DNA of 64,000 bases from Bacillota bacterium (GTDB lineage: Bacteria > Bacillota > Clostridia > Acetivibrionales > DTU013), in assembly GCA_023439545.1 (NCBI GenBank), contig JAEXNT010000043.1, forward strand, positions 1 to 64,000. The letters are read 5' to 3'. A model generated the notes under the pieces. The model was not told the DNA's origin. It ran no database searches and worked only from the letters and a program-made list of their open reading frames with translations. The position numbers were made by a program, and so were the translations under genes. Shown here piece after piece: positions 8,016 to 15,994 of the stretch; the first letter of the stretch is position 1; each line of letters opens with the position of its first letter.

Positions 8016-9038
8016 TTGAGATATAGAATCAGTTTTTCACATGCAATATGCCTGGTGGTAATATTAGCAGTTTTGACAGTTACTCCCGGCTGCAGAAAGA
8101 GCAGCCCGCCGCAGAATATGCAGCTCCAGTCCGCAAAGGAGAAAACGTCCGAGGAACAGGAGCCTAAGAAGCTCAAAACCATAGAAACCGGAATTGAAAC
8201 GCTTTTTGAGACTCTCGGAGGACCCAGCGCTAAAATCGAAACCGGCGGTAAAAGCGGAGGAGGTCAGGGTCAGGGCAGTCAGCAACAAAGCACTCAGCAG
8301 GGGTCCCAGCAGCAAAGCGGCCAGCAGGGTAAACAGCAGCAAAGCGGTCAGCAGGGCTCGCAGCAGCAAAGCGGCCAACAGGGCACGCAACAGCAAAGCG
8401 GCCAACAGGGCACGCAACAGCAAGTCACAAAGAAGGGCTCACAGAAGAAAACAGGCTCGAGCTCCTCATCGGGTAACAAAACGAGTCAGCAAAAGCCCGC
8501 CAATCCTCCTGAAAAATGGGCCGAAGTCGATAAGCTAATAAACGCCCTGCATTATCAGTGGAACGATTTTATGCCTGAAGTCGCTAAAAAAGGCGCCGAA
8601 ATGAAATTCATCGACAGTTTCGATACGGCCTTAAACAGCCTTACCACCACAGCGGCAACAAAGGATAAGGAAAAGGTGATGACCTCGGCTAACGAGCTTT
8701 ACAAGAATGTTCCGGACCTCTATTCAATTTACCGTACAAAAATGTCACCTGAAGCCAAAAGACTCATTTACTATACCCGCGATATAATACTCGAGTCCGC
8801 CAAGGATAATTGGGATCAGGTCAAAAAGGACAACGATTCCATCGAGAAGTCCTGGTCGCTTTTCAGGAATACGCTTGACAAGGAGCAGCAGCAGATAGCC
8901 GACAAGCTGAATTTCTCGATATACGAACTCAAAAAGGTTACGGGTGATAAAAACAAACAGCTAAGCGGCCTAAAAGGAAAAATAGTTTTGAATAATATTA
9001 AAGAACTTGAGCAATCCTTTGAAAAGAAGAAAAGCTGA
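8016..9038 (+). CDS. Probable lipoprotein with Gln/Ser/Gly-rich repeat region
   Basis: Start chosen at TTG 8016, because AGGAGGA lies 5-6 bases upstream and because this start gives a clean signal sequence (RYRISFSHAICLVVILAVLTVTPGC); the longer frame from ATG 7893 buries it. Cys near residue 25 could be lipidated, although TPGC is a weak lipobox. A 9-residue Gln-rich repeat (about residues 85-136) links the anchor to a helical, charged C-terminal domain of about 170 residues. No family was recognised. The protein probably reaches into the cell wall through the Gln-rich linker. A strong terminator follows. Confidence 0.75.
   Translation: MRYRISFSHAICLVVILAVLTVTPGCRKSSPPQNMQLQSAKEKTSEEQEPKKLKTIETGIETLFETLGGPSAKIETGGKSGGGQGQGSQQQSTQQGSQQQSGQQGKQQQSGQQGSQQQSGQQGTQQQSGQQGTQQQVTKKGSQKKTGSSSSSGNKTSQQKPANPPEKWAEVDKLINALHYQWNDFMPEVAKKGAEMKFIDSFDTALNSLTTTAATKDKEKVMTSANELYKNVPDLYSIYRTKMSPEAKRLIYYTRDIILESAKDNWDQVKKDNDSIEKSWSLFRNTLDKEQQQIADKLNFSIYELKKVTGDKNKQLSGLKGKIVLNNIKELEQSFEKKKS
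8271..8423 (+). repeat. 27-bp in-frame tandem repeat
   Basis: Six units with a 27-bp period (first and last shortened) encode the 9-residue motif QQGSQQQSG with Ser, Thr or Lys at one position. Two adjacent units are nearly identical at DNA level, so recent expansion or contraction is plausible. It is coding, not a CRISPR array: there are no unique spacers. Confidence 0.9.
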
Positions 9039-9060
9039 CGGACGAAAGGCCAACAATTCA

Positions 9061-9088
9061 AAAGCCGGGTTTGACCCGGCCTTTTATT
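9061..9088. terminator. Intrinsic terminator, bidirectional
   Basis: GCCGGGT (9065-9071) and ACCCGGC (9075-9081) form a tight hairpin with a 3-base loop. T-rich sequence follows on the + strand and A residues precede it, so it can work for the lipoprotein gene (+) and for the SSB-like gene (-). Confidence 0.85.
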
Positions 9089-9119
9089 GTTCGATATGTT
9101 GTTTAATATAGCTGTAATA

Positions 9120-9797
9120 CTATTCGTCGCCTGTACTATTTTCTTCCCCGGCGTCTTCGTTTTCGTGTTCATGCCCAGAGATCTCCATCTTCGAAACTGA
9201 TACCTCGTAAGCGACCTTTGTCAAAATCTCGCCGGATTCCAGCTTTTTCTGGTAACTCCTGCTCTGTATCCTGCCCCATATCTTGATATTGTCTCCTACT
9301 GTCAGTCTTTCTGAAAATCTTGCGTTTCTGCCCCATGCTATGCAGGGAATGTAGTCGGATTTATTATACGGGCGGTTTACCGCGAGCAGGATATCCGTTA
9401 TCTCCCTGCCGAATGGTGTAGTCCTGTAAATAGGCTTTTTACAGATAAAACCATTCAAATATATCTGATTTGGGTTCTTTATCTTTTTTTCATCTTCGAG
9501 AAATGTGATATCCCTTGCAAATACTGTGAGCAGCAGTCGGTTTCCTTCGTTATTGTAACTGTTATAGGAGCGGAACTGGCCTTCTACCTCTATTACTGTT
9601 CCGATCTCCAATTTATCCTTACTGGCGAGCCTTTCCGAGATTGTAACAGGTATCCTGTCACTGCTTTCGCTTAATCTGGGAACATCGAGCATGAAATAAT
9701 AAAAGCCTTCGCCATAGACCTCATGGCTGAATTCAACGTTGGATACCACTTTACCGGAAATAGTCGCCATATTGTTCTCTATAATGTTACCGACCAT
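9120..9797 (-). CDS. Single-stranded DNA-binding-like protein with two OB folds
   Basis: This 225-residue protein starts at ATG 9797 after GGGGGTCGG. Two OB-fold-like halves can be seen: residues about 10-98 (ISGKVVSNVEFSHEVYG onward) and about 108-200. The second half resembles bacterial SSB, with NGFICKKPIYRTTPFGREIT and IPCIAWGRNARF in the positions of the SSB core. The acidic C-terminus (ENEDAGEENSTGDE) lacks the exact DDDIPF-type tip of housekeeping SSB. It is therefore an accessory SSB-like protein rather than the main replication SSB. Confidence 0.8.
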   Translation of the reverse strand: MVGNIIENNMATISGKVVSNVEFSHEVYGEGFYYFMLDVPRLSESSDRIPVTISERLASKDKLEIGTVIEVEGQFRSYNSYNNEGNRLLLTVFARDITFLEDEKKIKNPNQIYLNGFICKKPIYRTTPFGREITDILLAVNRPYNKSDYIPCIAWGRNARFSERLTVGDNIKIWGRIQSRSYQKKLESGEILTKVAYEVSVSKMEISGHEHENEDAGEENSTGDE

Positions 9798-9986
9798 CCG
9801 ACCCCCACTCTCCTCTCAAGGTTCATCTGTATATCGATGCATTTTTCTAATGTATGTTTATTCGAGAATGGCCTGTTTTAGAATAAGAAACTTATTCATA
9901 TAAATTACTATTTTATATTATATTACATAATTTGCGGCTTGCAAATCCCTGAAATCAAATTTTGGAATATAAATGCTTAAAAATGC

Positions 9987-10649
9987 TTACATTGTAGTAT
10001 TTTCATTTAGATTGTTGAGATCTATCCCATTAACTATGGCAAATGAGGCAGCAGCCAGCAGATTGTGGCTGTCCACCTCGCTTCCTTCCATATGCAACTT
10101 GTACTCCTGCGGTTCGATAACTTTACCGTTTCTGGCGGATACCGATCTCTGAAGGCAGCATATGAATCCGTTCTTGTAGACCGAATCGCCTATGCTCGAA
10201 GTCGTGACACTGGCTTTCGTATTGAAGCCGTAGGTTATGAACCTGTACTTCATGCCTTGCAGGAGCTTGATAAGCTCACTGTCGTCGACGTTGACTATTG
10301 CAATGCCCTTGTCATTCATACAGGAAAATATCTGCCCGAATTTTCTGGAATACTCATTGTTATCAATTATCGCGGAATCCTCAGCTTTATCCGTATAAAT
10401 AAGTATATCAAATTTCACGTCATCCGATAGCAAGTTGTCTATATCGGATAGCTCGGTTTTCAAAAGCAGAAGGTCGATGTTGTTCTTTTCGAGTTCGCTG
10501 ATGTAGGATCTCAGCCGGTTTCCATCCATTCCTAGCAGGGTAGCGGAATCGAGTACGCTTACCTTTTCACCCTTTGACGAGAGAATAGAATTGATGATTG
10601 CAGCGGTCTGCAACTTGCCTTCACTTCCGAGAATCCCTGCTATCAGCAT
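9987..10649 (-). CDS. Mur-ligase-like ATPase domain fragment
   Basis: A 220-residue protein that resembles the central domain of MurE-type ligases. It begins LIAGILGSEGKLQT, where ligases have a GTxGKTT phosphate loop, and later has IAIVNVDDSE (ligases: V.N.DD) and SEVDSHNLLAAASFAIVNG (ligases: G..N..N.LAA.A.A...G). The N-terminal UDP-sugar domain and the C-terminal ligase domain are both absent, and the phosphate loop has lost its usual KT/KS. It is likely not an active Mur ligase; a regulatory or binding role, or decay, is possible. The start is at ATG 10649 after GGGG. The 189-bp gap downstream (9798-9986) is AT-rich with no clear feature. Confidence 0.7.
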   Translation of the reverse strand: MLIAGILGSEGKLQTAAIINSILSSKGEKVSVLDSATLLGMDGNRLRSYISELEKNNIDLLLLKTELSDIDNLLSDDVKFDILIYTDKAEDSAIIDNNEYSRKFGQIFSCMNDKGIAIVNVDDSELIKLLQGMKYRFITYGFNTKASVTTSSIGDSVYKNGFICCLQRSVSARNGKVIEPQEYKLHMEGSEVDSHNLLAAASFAIVNGIDLNNLNENTTM

Positions 10650-10706
10650 TTGAACAACCCCATTTTAGAATCGGATATAGATTTATAATTTACCGTTCAT
10701 GAATTT

Positions 10707-11477
10707 TTATGTGTTGTTTTTCTGACGCCCCGTATGGTCGATATTGTAGTTTTCCCGAAGTATAAGCTCAGAAACCGGTTTGAAGGAATAGCCCCTCCCT
10801 TTTAGTTCGGAAATCACATCAGGAAGCATTTTAGAGGTATGCGGCGTATCGTTGTGAAAGAGTATGATAGAGCCGGACCTGACCTTCTGCCTGATTCTAA
10901 GCATTATTTCCTCCCTGCTTATGCCGGGCCTCCAGTCGAGTGAATCCACATCCCATTGAATCGTATAATAGCCTAGTTTCTTCGCCTCCGCCAGCACAAC
11001 GTTATTATAATCCCCATAAGGCGCCCTGAAAAGTTCGCAGGTCGTACCGGTCAATTTAGTCAACTTGTCCCCGCACTGCTTTATTTCAGAACTTATTCCA
11101 GCCCTGTCCAGGCTGCCCATCCTGAAGTGCGAATATGAATGGTTGGCGACGTCATGGCCGTCTTCAGCCATCATTTTAACCATGTCGGGATTCTTTTCCG
11201 CCCATTGGCCCACCACAAAGAAGCTTGCCCTGACCCCGGCCTCCTTCAGCGCGCGCAGTATATCGGGGATATCATCCGCTTCCCATGCGCAGTCGAAGGT
11301 TATGGAGACTGTCTTTTCGGGTGTTTCGACGGAATATATAGGTATTTCCTTCTGTTCTGCAAAAACGTTCAGCACTCCGGCACCCGGCGGTATCAGCGAG
11401 TATACCGCGAATACCGAAAGGAGCAGTATAACAAGGTATTGCAGCAGATGGCGCGTATTGAAAACATAGAGCTTCAT
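10707..11477 (-). CDS. Polysaccharide deacetylase, PdaB-like
   Basis: This 256-residue protein has an N-terminal membrane anchor or signal (about residues 11-36) and a NodB-homology domain. The NodB motifs are visible in order: TFDCAWE (motif 1), NHSYSH (metal-binding motif 2), RAPYGD (motif 3), WDVDSLDW (motif 4) and LFHN (motif 5). In motif 1 the second Asp of the usual TFDD is replaced by Cys, similar to the TFDxAW form of sporulation-linked PdaB-type proteins. It should remove acetyl groups from a cell-wall or surface polysaccharide on the outside of the membrane. AGGGG lies before the ATG. Confidence 0.85.
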   Translation of the reverse strand: MKLYVFNTRHLLQYLVILLLSVFAVYSLIPPGAGVLNVFAEQKEIPIYSVETPEKTVSITFDCAWEADDIPDILRALKEAGVRASFFVVGQWAEKNPDMVKMMAEDGHDVANHSYSHFRMGSLDRAGISSEIKQCGDKLTKLTGTTCELFRAPYGDYNNVVLAEAKKLGYYTIQWDVDSLDWRPGISREEIMLRIRQKVRSGSIILFHNDTPHTSKMLPDVISELKGRGYSFKPVSELILRENYNIDHTGRQKNNT

Positions 11478-11504
11478 TTTTACCCCTAAAGCACAAAAAC
11501 ATCC

Positions 11505-11541
11505 TGTACTATATTATTTGACATGCATGCAGGATATGCCT
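11505..11541 (+). repeat. Dispersed repeat, copy A
   Basis: This stretch shares 30 identical bases in a row with 40171-40200, including ACATGCATGCAGGATATGCC, and one mismatch extends the match to 36 bases. Here it encodes the last residues and stop of the FtsX-like gene on the minus strand. It sits at the left edge of the transport/two-component module. Confidence 0.85.
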
Positions 11542-12890
11542 TCCCGACCGGTAGGACAGCCATGTTTTTGAGATTCGGAACAGTAAGCCGCTAAAATGAA
11601 GCCGGATATGATCAAAAGTCCCTTAATTGGGAAAGAGAAATTAAGGCCTGTCGCCGATACCACAATCAACGCCAATACTGTCGAAACCGCAAGAGAGATC
11701 AGACAGCTTCCTGCACCCGATCGGGCATTACAGCCGACCAATACGGCAAGCCGCAGATAAGAGAAGGTTGCCGCAAATGCTGACGACATTATGAAAAACA
11801 GTACAAAAGCAATAATGAAATAAACCATGTATCTTATTTCAAACCGTGAGGGCAAATAGCCCGGAGTCATGCGAAATACCGATGGAATCATACCGCTTCC
11901 AAGGTATGGCTTGAAGCGTATGGTAAAAAATACCACAGCAACCGGTATTGCGGCGCCAATGATAATCAATGGTATCGACATGAGCTCCCGCTTTTTATTT
12001 CTTAAGAGCTCTGAAAAATACATACTGTCAAGCTTTTTTGAAAGTCTTCCGGAAGAGCTTCTGACCCTCCCTGCGGCAAGGCGCAGTATGAACCATATGA
12101 CCGGGATTCCCGCGATGAATATGAACAAGTAATGCATTTGAGACACGATGGTATCAGAATCATAAAAATCAATTATTCTGTAACTCCCGGGATCGAGCCT
12201 CATACCTTTCAGCAGCAATTCCAAACGGTGCACCCTGAACTTCTCATTATCCAGGGAGGCATCCTTTATAAGAACAGTAGCTATCTTTGTCCGCGGAGTA
12301 CCTTCACGGCTCTCAAAAGGAATATAAACCTTTTCGGTGCTTTCAGAAAACAGATGGGAAGCAACAAAACCGGCGCCCTTATATAAGCCTGCTATTTTGT
12401 ATTTTTGATTTCCATAAAGGTAAACAGACCTGCCTATCACATCATATGTGGAGAAGAGCTTTTCAGCCAGATTTTCACTTATGACCGCCACATTTCTTCC
12501 ATGCTTTGCCGCTTCATATGTAAAATAGCTTCCCCTGGTGATTTTCATATCAAGGAAGCTTACATGCATATGTCCTGTCAGCTGCAAATCAACCGGGATT
12601 GTTTTACCTCCCGCCGATATTGCCGAGGTATCGCCTCCGATATATGAAATAGCCGCGTCAGGTAAAGCTTGCTTCAGGCTTTCTACATCTGTCAGTTTGA
12701 AAATATCATCCGTCGGTTGTCCGGCAGCCCCGGCTTTGATACCGATCATCAGCATTTTTGATGAATCACCCGAGCCAAATGAGGTTATTATAGTTTCGGA
12801 CAAGCATAAGGAAAGAATCAGCAGCATTAGCGCAGCTGAAAACCTTTTCAGTACATATTTTGTAACCTTATCCTTATCCACCGGCCTCAC
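11514..12890 (-). CDS. FtsX/MacB-like permease without ATPase domain
   Basis: A 458-residue membrane protein starting at GTG 12890, whose neighbour's stop codon ends 1 base before it. It has one N-terminal helix (about residues 16-36), a roughly 220-residue extracytoplasmic domain of MacB periplasmic-core type (with NVAVISENLAEKLFSTYDVIG and VYLYGNQKYKIAGLYKG), and about five further helices after residue 250. That layout is the FtsX/MacB fold, which normally works with an ABC ATPase. No ATPase gene is present nearby. The gene follows an HlyD-like adaptor, as in MacAB-type systems, so a mechanotransmission or export role is inferred. The 3' end lies inside repeat copy A. Confidence 0.75.
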   Translation of the reverse strand: MRPVDKDKVTKYVLKRFSAALMLLILSLCLSETIITSFGSGDSSKMLMIGIKAGAAGQPTDDIFKLTDVESLKQALPDAAISYIGGDTSAISAGGKTIPVDLQLTGHMHVSFLDMKITRGSYFTYEAAKHGRNVAVISENLAEKLFSTYDVIGRSVYLYGNQKYKIAGLYKGAGFVASHLFSESTEKVYIPFESREGTPRTKIATVLIKDASLDNEKFRVHRLELLLKGMRLDPGSYRIIDFYDSDTIVSQMHYLFIFIAGIPVIWFILRLAAGRVRSSSGRLSKKLDSMYFSELLRNKKRELMSIPLIIIGAAIPVAVVFFTIRFKPYLGSGMIPSVFRMTPGYLPSRFEIRYMVYFIIAFVLFFIMSSAFAATFSYLRLAVLVGCNARSGAGSCLISLAVSTVLALIVVSATGLNFSFPIKGLLIISGFILAAYCSESQKHGCPTGREGISCMHVK

Positions 12891-12891
12891 C

Positions 12892-14181
12892 TCATGTCCG
12901 TCCTTCCGGGTCCGATCTTACTTTTTCTCCATCCTCCAGCACCCCGGATGAATACTCAACTACCTCGTCGTCGGGGTACAGGCGGTCTACGGCGGAATTC
13001 AAATCATCGGAATCGAGTATTCCGACATTCACTTTTTCAACATATTCCTCCGTACCCAGCGCACGCTCGCGAACCCGCAAGACATAAACATAGCCCGCCG
13101 TATCGCTTTCTTTTATAATAGCGCTGTTGGGTATTACAATATCGTAGCTTGTGCTTTCATTTCTTACAGTTATTTCAACTTTTTGACCATACTGAAGCAT
13201 CGCTTGTGTGCTGCCGCCATCGAGAACGGCTGTAAACTCATAAAGGCCTTCATCCGCCAAAAGTCTGTTTCCCTTTATTTCTCCCTCGAGTACTGTGGGC
13301 TCCGGCAAAGAGACCACTGCGGTTATTTTAGTGCCAGCCCCGGCCAAAATAGCTTTTTTCCCGTCAAGCTCCCATCTGGCAGCCAGTTTCTCTTCCTTTC
13401 CGCCTATCTCGAACATTGTCTGTCCAGGATCGCAGACTCTGCCTTTCTCAACCGATACCTTCCTTACTATCCCTGCCTCGGGCGCTCTGATCCCGCCGTC
13501 TTGAGGCACATTACTCCCCATAAGCGAAAGCTCCTGCTTTTTTTGTTCTATTTCAAGGTTTTTGAGCTTAATATTTCGCTGATATTCCTTATTTTTTATT
13601 TCAGACCTTACTTTATCCAGGCTAAGCCTGCTCCTTGCCGCTTTGAGCTTCTTTTCCGCATCCCCGACATTGGCTAAAGATTCCGCGCCGCTCTCATACA
13701 GAGCTTTTATCTTCGACAGTTCATCTTCAAGCTCCGCGGCTTCGATTTCAGTTTGACGTAGAGCTTCGGCATCTGCTGATGTCTCGATCACAGCGTCGGC
13801 CTTGTAATCCTCGAGCCCGCTCTCCAGTTCCTTAACTGCCAGTTCCGCCTTCTTCAATTCCATCATGAGGCTGTCATGATCTATAAGCGCCAACAGTTCC
13901 CCCTTTTCTACAGGCATATTTTCTTCAACCCTTACTTCCTTCACCTTCCACGGCCCATAGGAATCTACCTTCAGGGTATCTTCGAAAATTATCGAACCCT
14001 CGGCGCTGACCTCCCTGCTAAGTGTGCTTCTAAACGGCTTGAAGCATTGTACCTCGGGCAAACTGAAGTTGTAAATCGTCTTTGAAAAAAAGGTCAGGAG
14101 CAGGAGCATGCCCATAAATGCCAGTCCCGTATTCCTTATTATTATTTTGCGCCTATTCGATCTTACTGCCGCGCCGAGCAT
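12892..14181 (-). CDS. HlyD/MacA-like membrane fusion (adaptor) protein
   Basis: A 429-residue protein with an N-terminal membrane anchor (about residues 15-35), a biotinyl-lipoyl-like half (VEENMPVEKGELLALID), a long charged coiled-coil region (about residues 105-220), the second lipoyl half (IRAPEAGIVRKVSVEKGRV), and beta-barrel and membrane-proximal domains. This is the order seen in HlyD/MacA adaptors. The ATG is preceded by GGGGGAG. It is encoded directly upstream of the FtsX-like gene, and the two probably form one complex. Without an ATPase gene nearby, the energy source of the system is unclear. Confidence 0.85.
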   Translation of the reverse strand: MLGAAVRSNRRKIIIRNTGLAFMGMLLLLTFFSKTIYNFSLPEVQCFKPFRSTLSREVSAEGSIIFEDTLKVDSYGPWKVKEVRVEENMPVEKGELLALIDHDSLMMELKKAELAVKELESGLEDYKADAVIETSADAEALRQTEIEAAELEDELSKIKALYESGAESLANVGDAEKKLKAARSRLSLDKVRSEIKNKEYQRNIKLKNLEIEQKKQELSLMGSNVPQDGGIRAPEAGIVRKVSVEKGRVCDPGQTMFEIGGKEEKLAARWELDGKKAILAGAGTKITAVVSLPEPTVLEGEIKGNRLLADEGLYEFTAVLDGGSTQAMLQYGQKVEITVRNESTSYDIVIPNSAIIKESDTAGYVYVLRVRERALGTEEYVEKVNVGILDSDDLNSAVDRLYPDDEVVEYSSGVLEDGEKVRSDPEGRT

Positions 14182-14207
14182 ATGGATCTCCCCCTGTCAT
14201 GGAAACA

Positions 14208-15113
14208 TTATTTAATACCCGATAGCTGTATACCCTCGATAAAATAGTTCTCTCCATAGAGAAAGACAAGCAGCGCCGGAATCATATACAGAAATCCGCA
14301 TGCAAAAGCGATCCCCATATCGTCTCTGTTTATCATGGACAGGAATACGGACAGAGGATGCATGCTTGAATCTTCCAGAAAAATCAGCGGCTGTTCGACC
14401 ATACTCCAGTTATCAATGAAAACAAGTATGCAAAGCGATGCGACAGGCCCCTTGCACTGCGGCATCACGATCCCCGAAAACACTTTGAAATAGCCGGCTC
14501 CGTCTATCTTGCCGGCTTCGCAGTATTCAACGGGAATACCGGTCATAAACTGTCTGAGCAGGAACACCCCGAAGGTAGTAAATATTCCCGGCAGTATTAC
14601 TGACAGGTAGCTATTGAGCATATTCATGCTCTTAAGTATGATATAGTTCGGAACCAGCGTGACTTGAAAAGGCATAAGCATAACTATTATGTATATGAAA
14701 AATATCCTGTCCCTGAACGGAAACCTCAGCTTGCCAAAGGCATATGCCGCCAGAGTAGAGACGAAAAGCTGCCCGAATATGATAGGAACAGTAAGTATTA
14801 TCGAATTCCAGAACATATACAGGAACCTGGGCTCTTTCAAAAGAATGCTGTAATATTGCATAAGGCTTACCTTTTCAGGTATAAGCTTTAATTTAACACG
14901 ATAAGACGTTTGGCGAGGCGCTTCCTCATCACTTGACGGCACTGAAATCTGGAAGGTCTGCAACGCCTCTTTTTTATCCAAGAAGGAATTGGTGAACATG
15001 CAGACCACCGGGAAAAGCATTGCCAGCGACAGTACCGCAAGTGCCGAATACACTGCAGCCCTGCTTACAATTCCCATTTTTTTGCAGTTTCCGGCTGACC
15101 TGCCCCCACTCAC
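14208..15113 (-). CDS. Sugar ABC transporter permease (MalG-like)
   Basis: A 301-residue protein with six predicted helices and the EAA coupling motif of importer permeases (EYCEAGKIDGAGYFKVFSGIV, about residues 198-218; only partly quoted as EAGKIDGAG). It belongs to the CUT1 sugar-uptake family. The start is GTG 15113, which overlaps the stop of the partner permease by 4 bases and follows GGGAGG. It should form a heterodimer with the upstream permease and receive substrate from the tandem binding lipoprotein. The cytoplasmic ATPase is not encoded here and may be a shared MsmX/UgpC-type protein. Confidence 0.88.
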   Translation of the reverse strand: MSGGRSAGNCKKMGIVSRAAVYSALAVLSLAMLFPVVCMFTNSFLDKKEALQTFQISVPSSDEEAPRQTSYRVKLKLIPEKVSLMQYYSILLKEPRFLYMFWNSIILTVPIIFGQLFVSTLAAYAFGKLRFPFRDRIFFIYIIVMLMPFQVTLVPNYIILKSMNMLNSYLSVILPGIFTTFGVFLLRQFMTGIPVEYCEAGKIDGAGYFKVFSGIVMPQCKGPVASLCILVFIDNWSMVEQPLIFLEDSSMHPLSVFLSMINRDDMGIAFACGFLYMIPALLVFLYGENYFIEGIQLSGIK

Positions 15114-15985
15114 GCCATATACCTCCCGTATCTCGACTGTATTCTAAAAAGTACCAGCACCAGCGCCGAAACTGCTGTAAACATCATAAAAGCCGCGGTT
15201 GAAAGGCGCTGGTAGGAAAGGTTGTAAAAGTTGTTATTCATAAAATGCTGAAGTTGGTATATTCTGAGGTAAGGATAGCTGCCCGCCAGCAGATATGCCT
15301 CGCGGAATACCTTCAATGAGTTTATTACCGACATTATCAATACGAAGAACCCCATCGGTATTACAAAAGGAATCGTAATTTTCGTCAGGCATGCAAAATC
15401 TCCGGCGCCGTCAATACGTGCGGATTCGTAATATTCCTTCGGTATGCTGTTTATCGCGGCAAGAAACAGCACTACATTATAGCCGCAGTTTTTCCATACA
15501 TAAATAAGGGTCAGCACCGCTACGGACCAATCGCTTCTCAGCCAGTCCACAGGAGCGATTCCAAACTTGCCCGTCAATATGTTCAGCGCTCCGTTCATGT
15601 CGAAGACTATCTGCCACACAAGTATCACCGAAGCTACCGGAATAACCAGTGGTAGAATGAAAAAGCTGCGGAAATAGGATACCCCCTTTATACGATTGTT
15701 CAACAGCTGCGCCAGTAAAAATGACATAAAGATGATGAGAGGGACACTTATGAGGTTGAACAGCAGTGTGTTTTGAGATGCAAGCAGGAACGACTTGCTC
15801 GCCAGCAGGTCCCTGAAATTTTTCAAACCCACAAACCTGACCGTACCTATGCCATCGGTAAAGCAGTACCAGAGACTTACGCAAAAAGGCGCCAGGAAGA
15901 ACAGTCCGAAACCCAAAAGGCTCGGCATGGCAAATACATAACCCGCAACCGCCTCGCGTGTCTTAAGCTTTACGTGTCGTTTCAT
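15110..15985 (-). CDS. Sugar ABC transporter permease (MalF-like)
   Basis: A 291-residue protein with six helices and the EAA-type motif EYYESARIDGAGDFACLTKI (about residues 188-207). This matches the CUT1 MalF-type partner. It lies 9 bp after the tandem binding-protein gene and overlaps the next permease gene by 4 bases, so the three are in one operon. The sugar is not known from sequence. Confidence 0.88.
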   Translation of the reverse strand: MKRHVKLKTREAVAGYVFAMPSLLGFGLFFLAPFCVSLWYCFTDGIGTVRFVGLKNFRDLLASKSFLLASQNTLLFNLISVPLIIFMSFLLAQLLNNRIKGVSYFRSFFILPLVIPVASVILVWQIVFDMNGALNILTGKFGIAPVDWLRSDWSVAVLTLIYVWKNCGYNVVLFLAAINSIPKEYYESARIDGAGDFACLTKITIPFVIPMGFFVLIMSVINSLKVFREAYLLAGSYPYLRIYQLQHFMNNNFYNLSYQRLSTAAFMMFTAVSALVLVLFRIQSRYGRYMA

Positions 15986-15994
15986 GCTGCCCTC

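Noticed and set aside
8064..8538. Repeat array resembling a CRISPR, with leucine-rich and arginine-rich frames
   Set aside because: The repeat units are back to back with no spacers, keep the reading frame and encode a Gln-rich protein segment; other frames are by-products.
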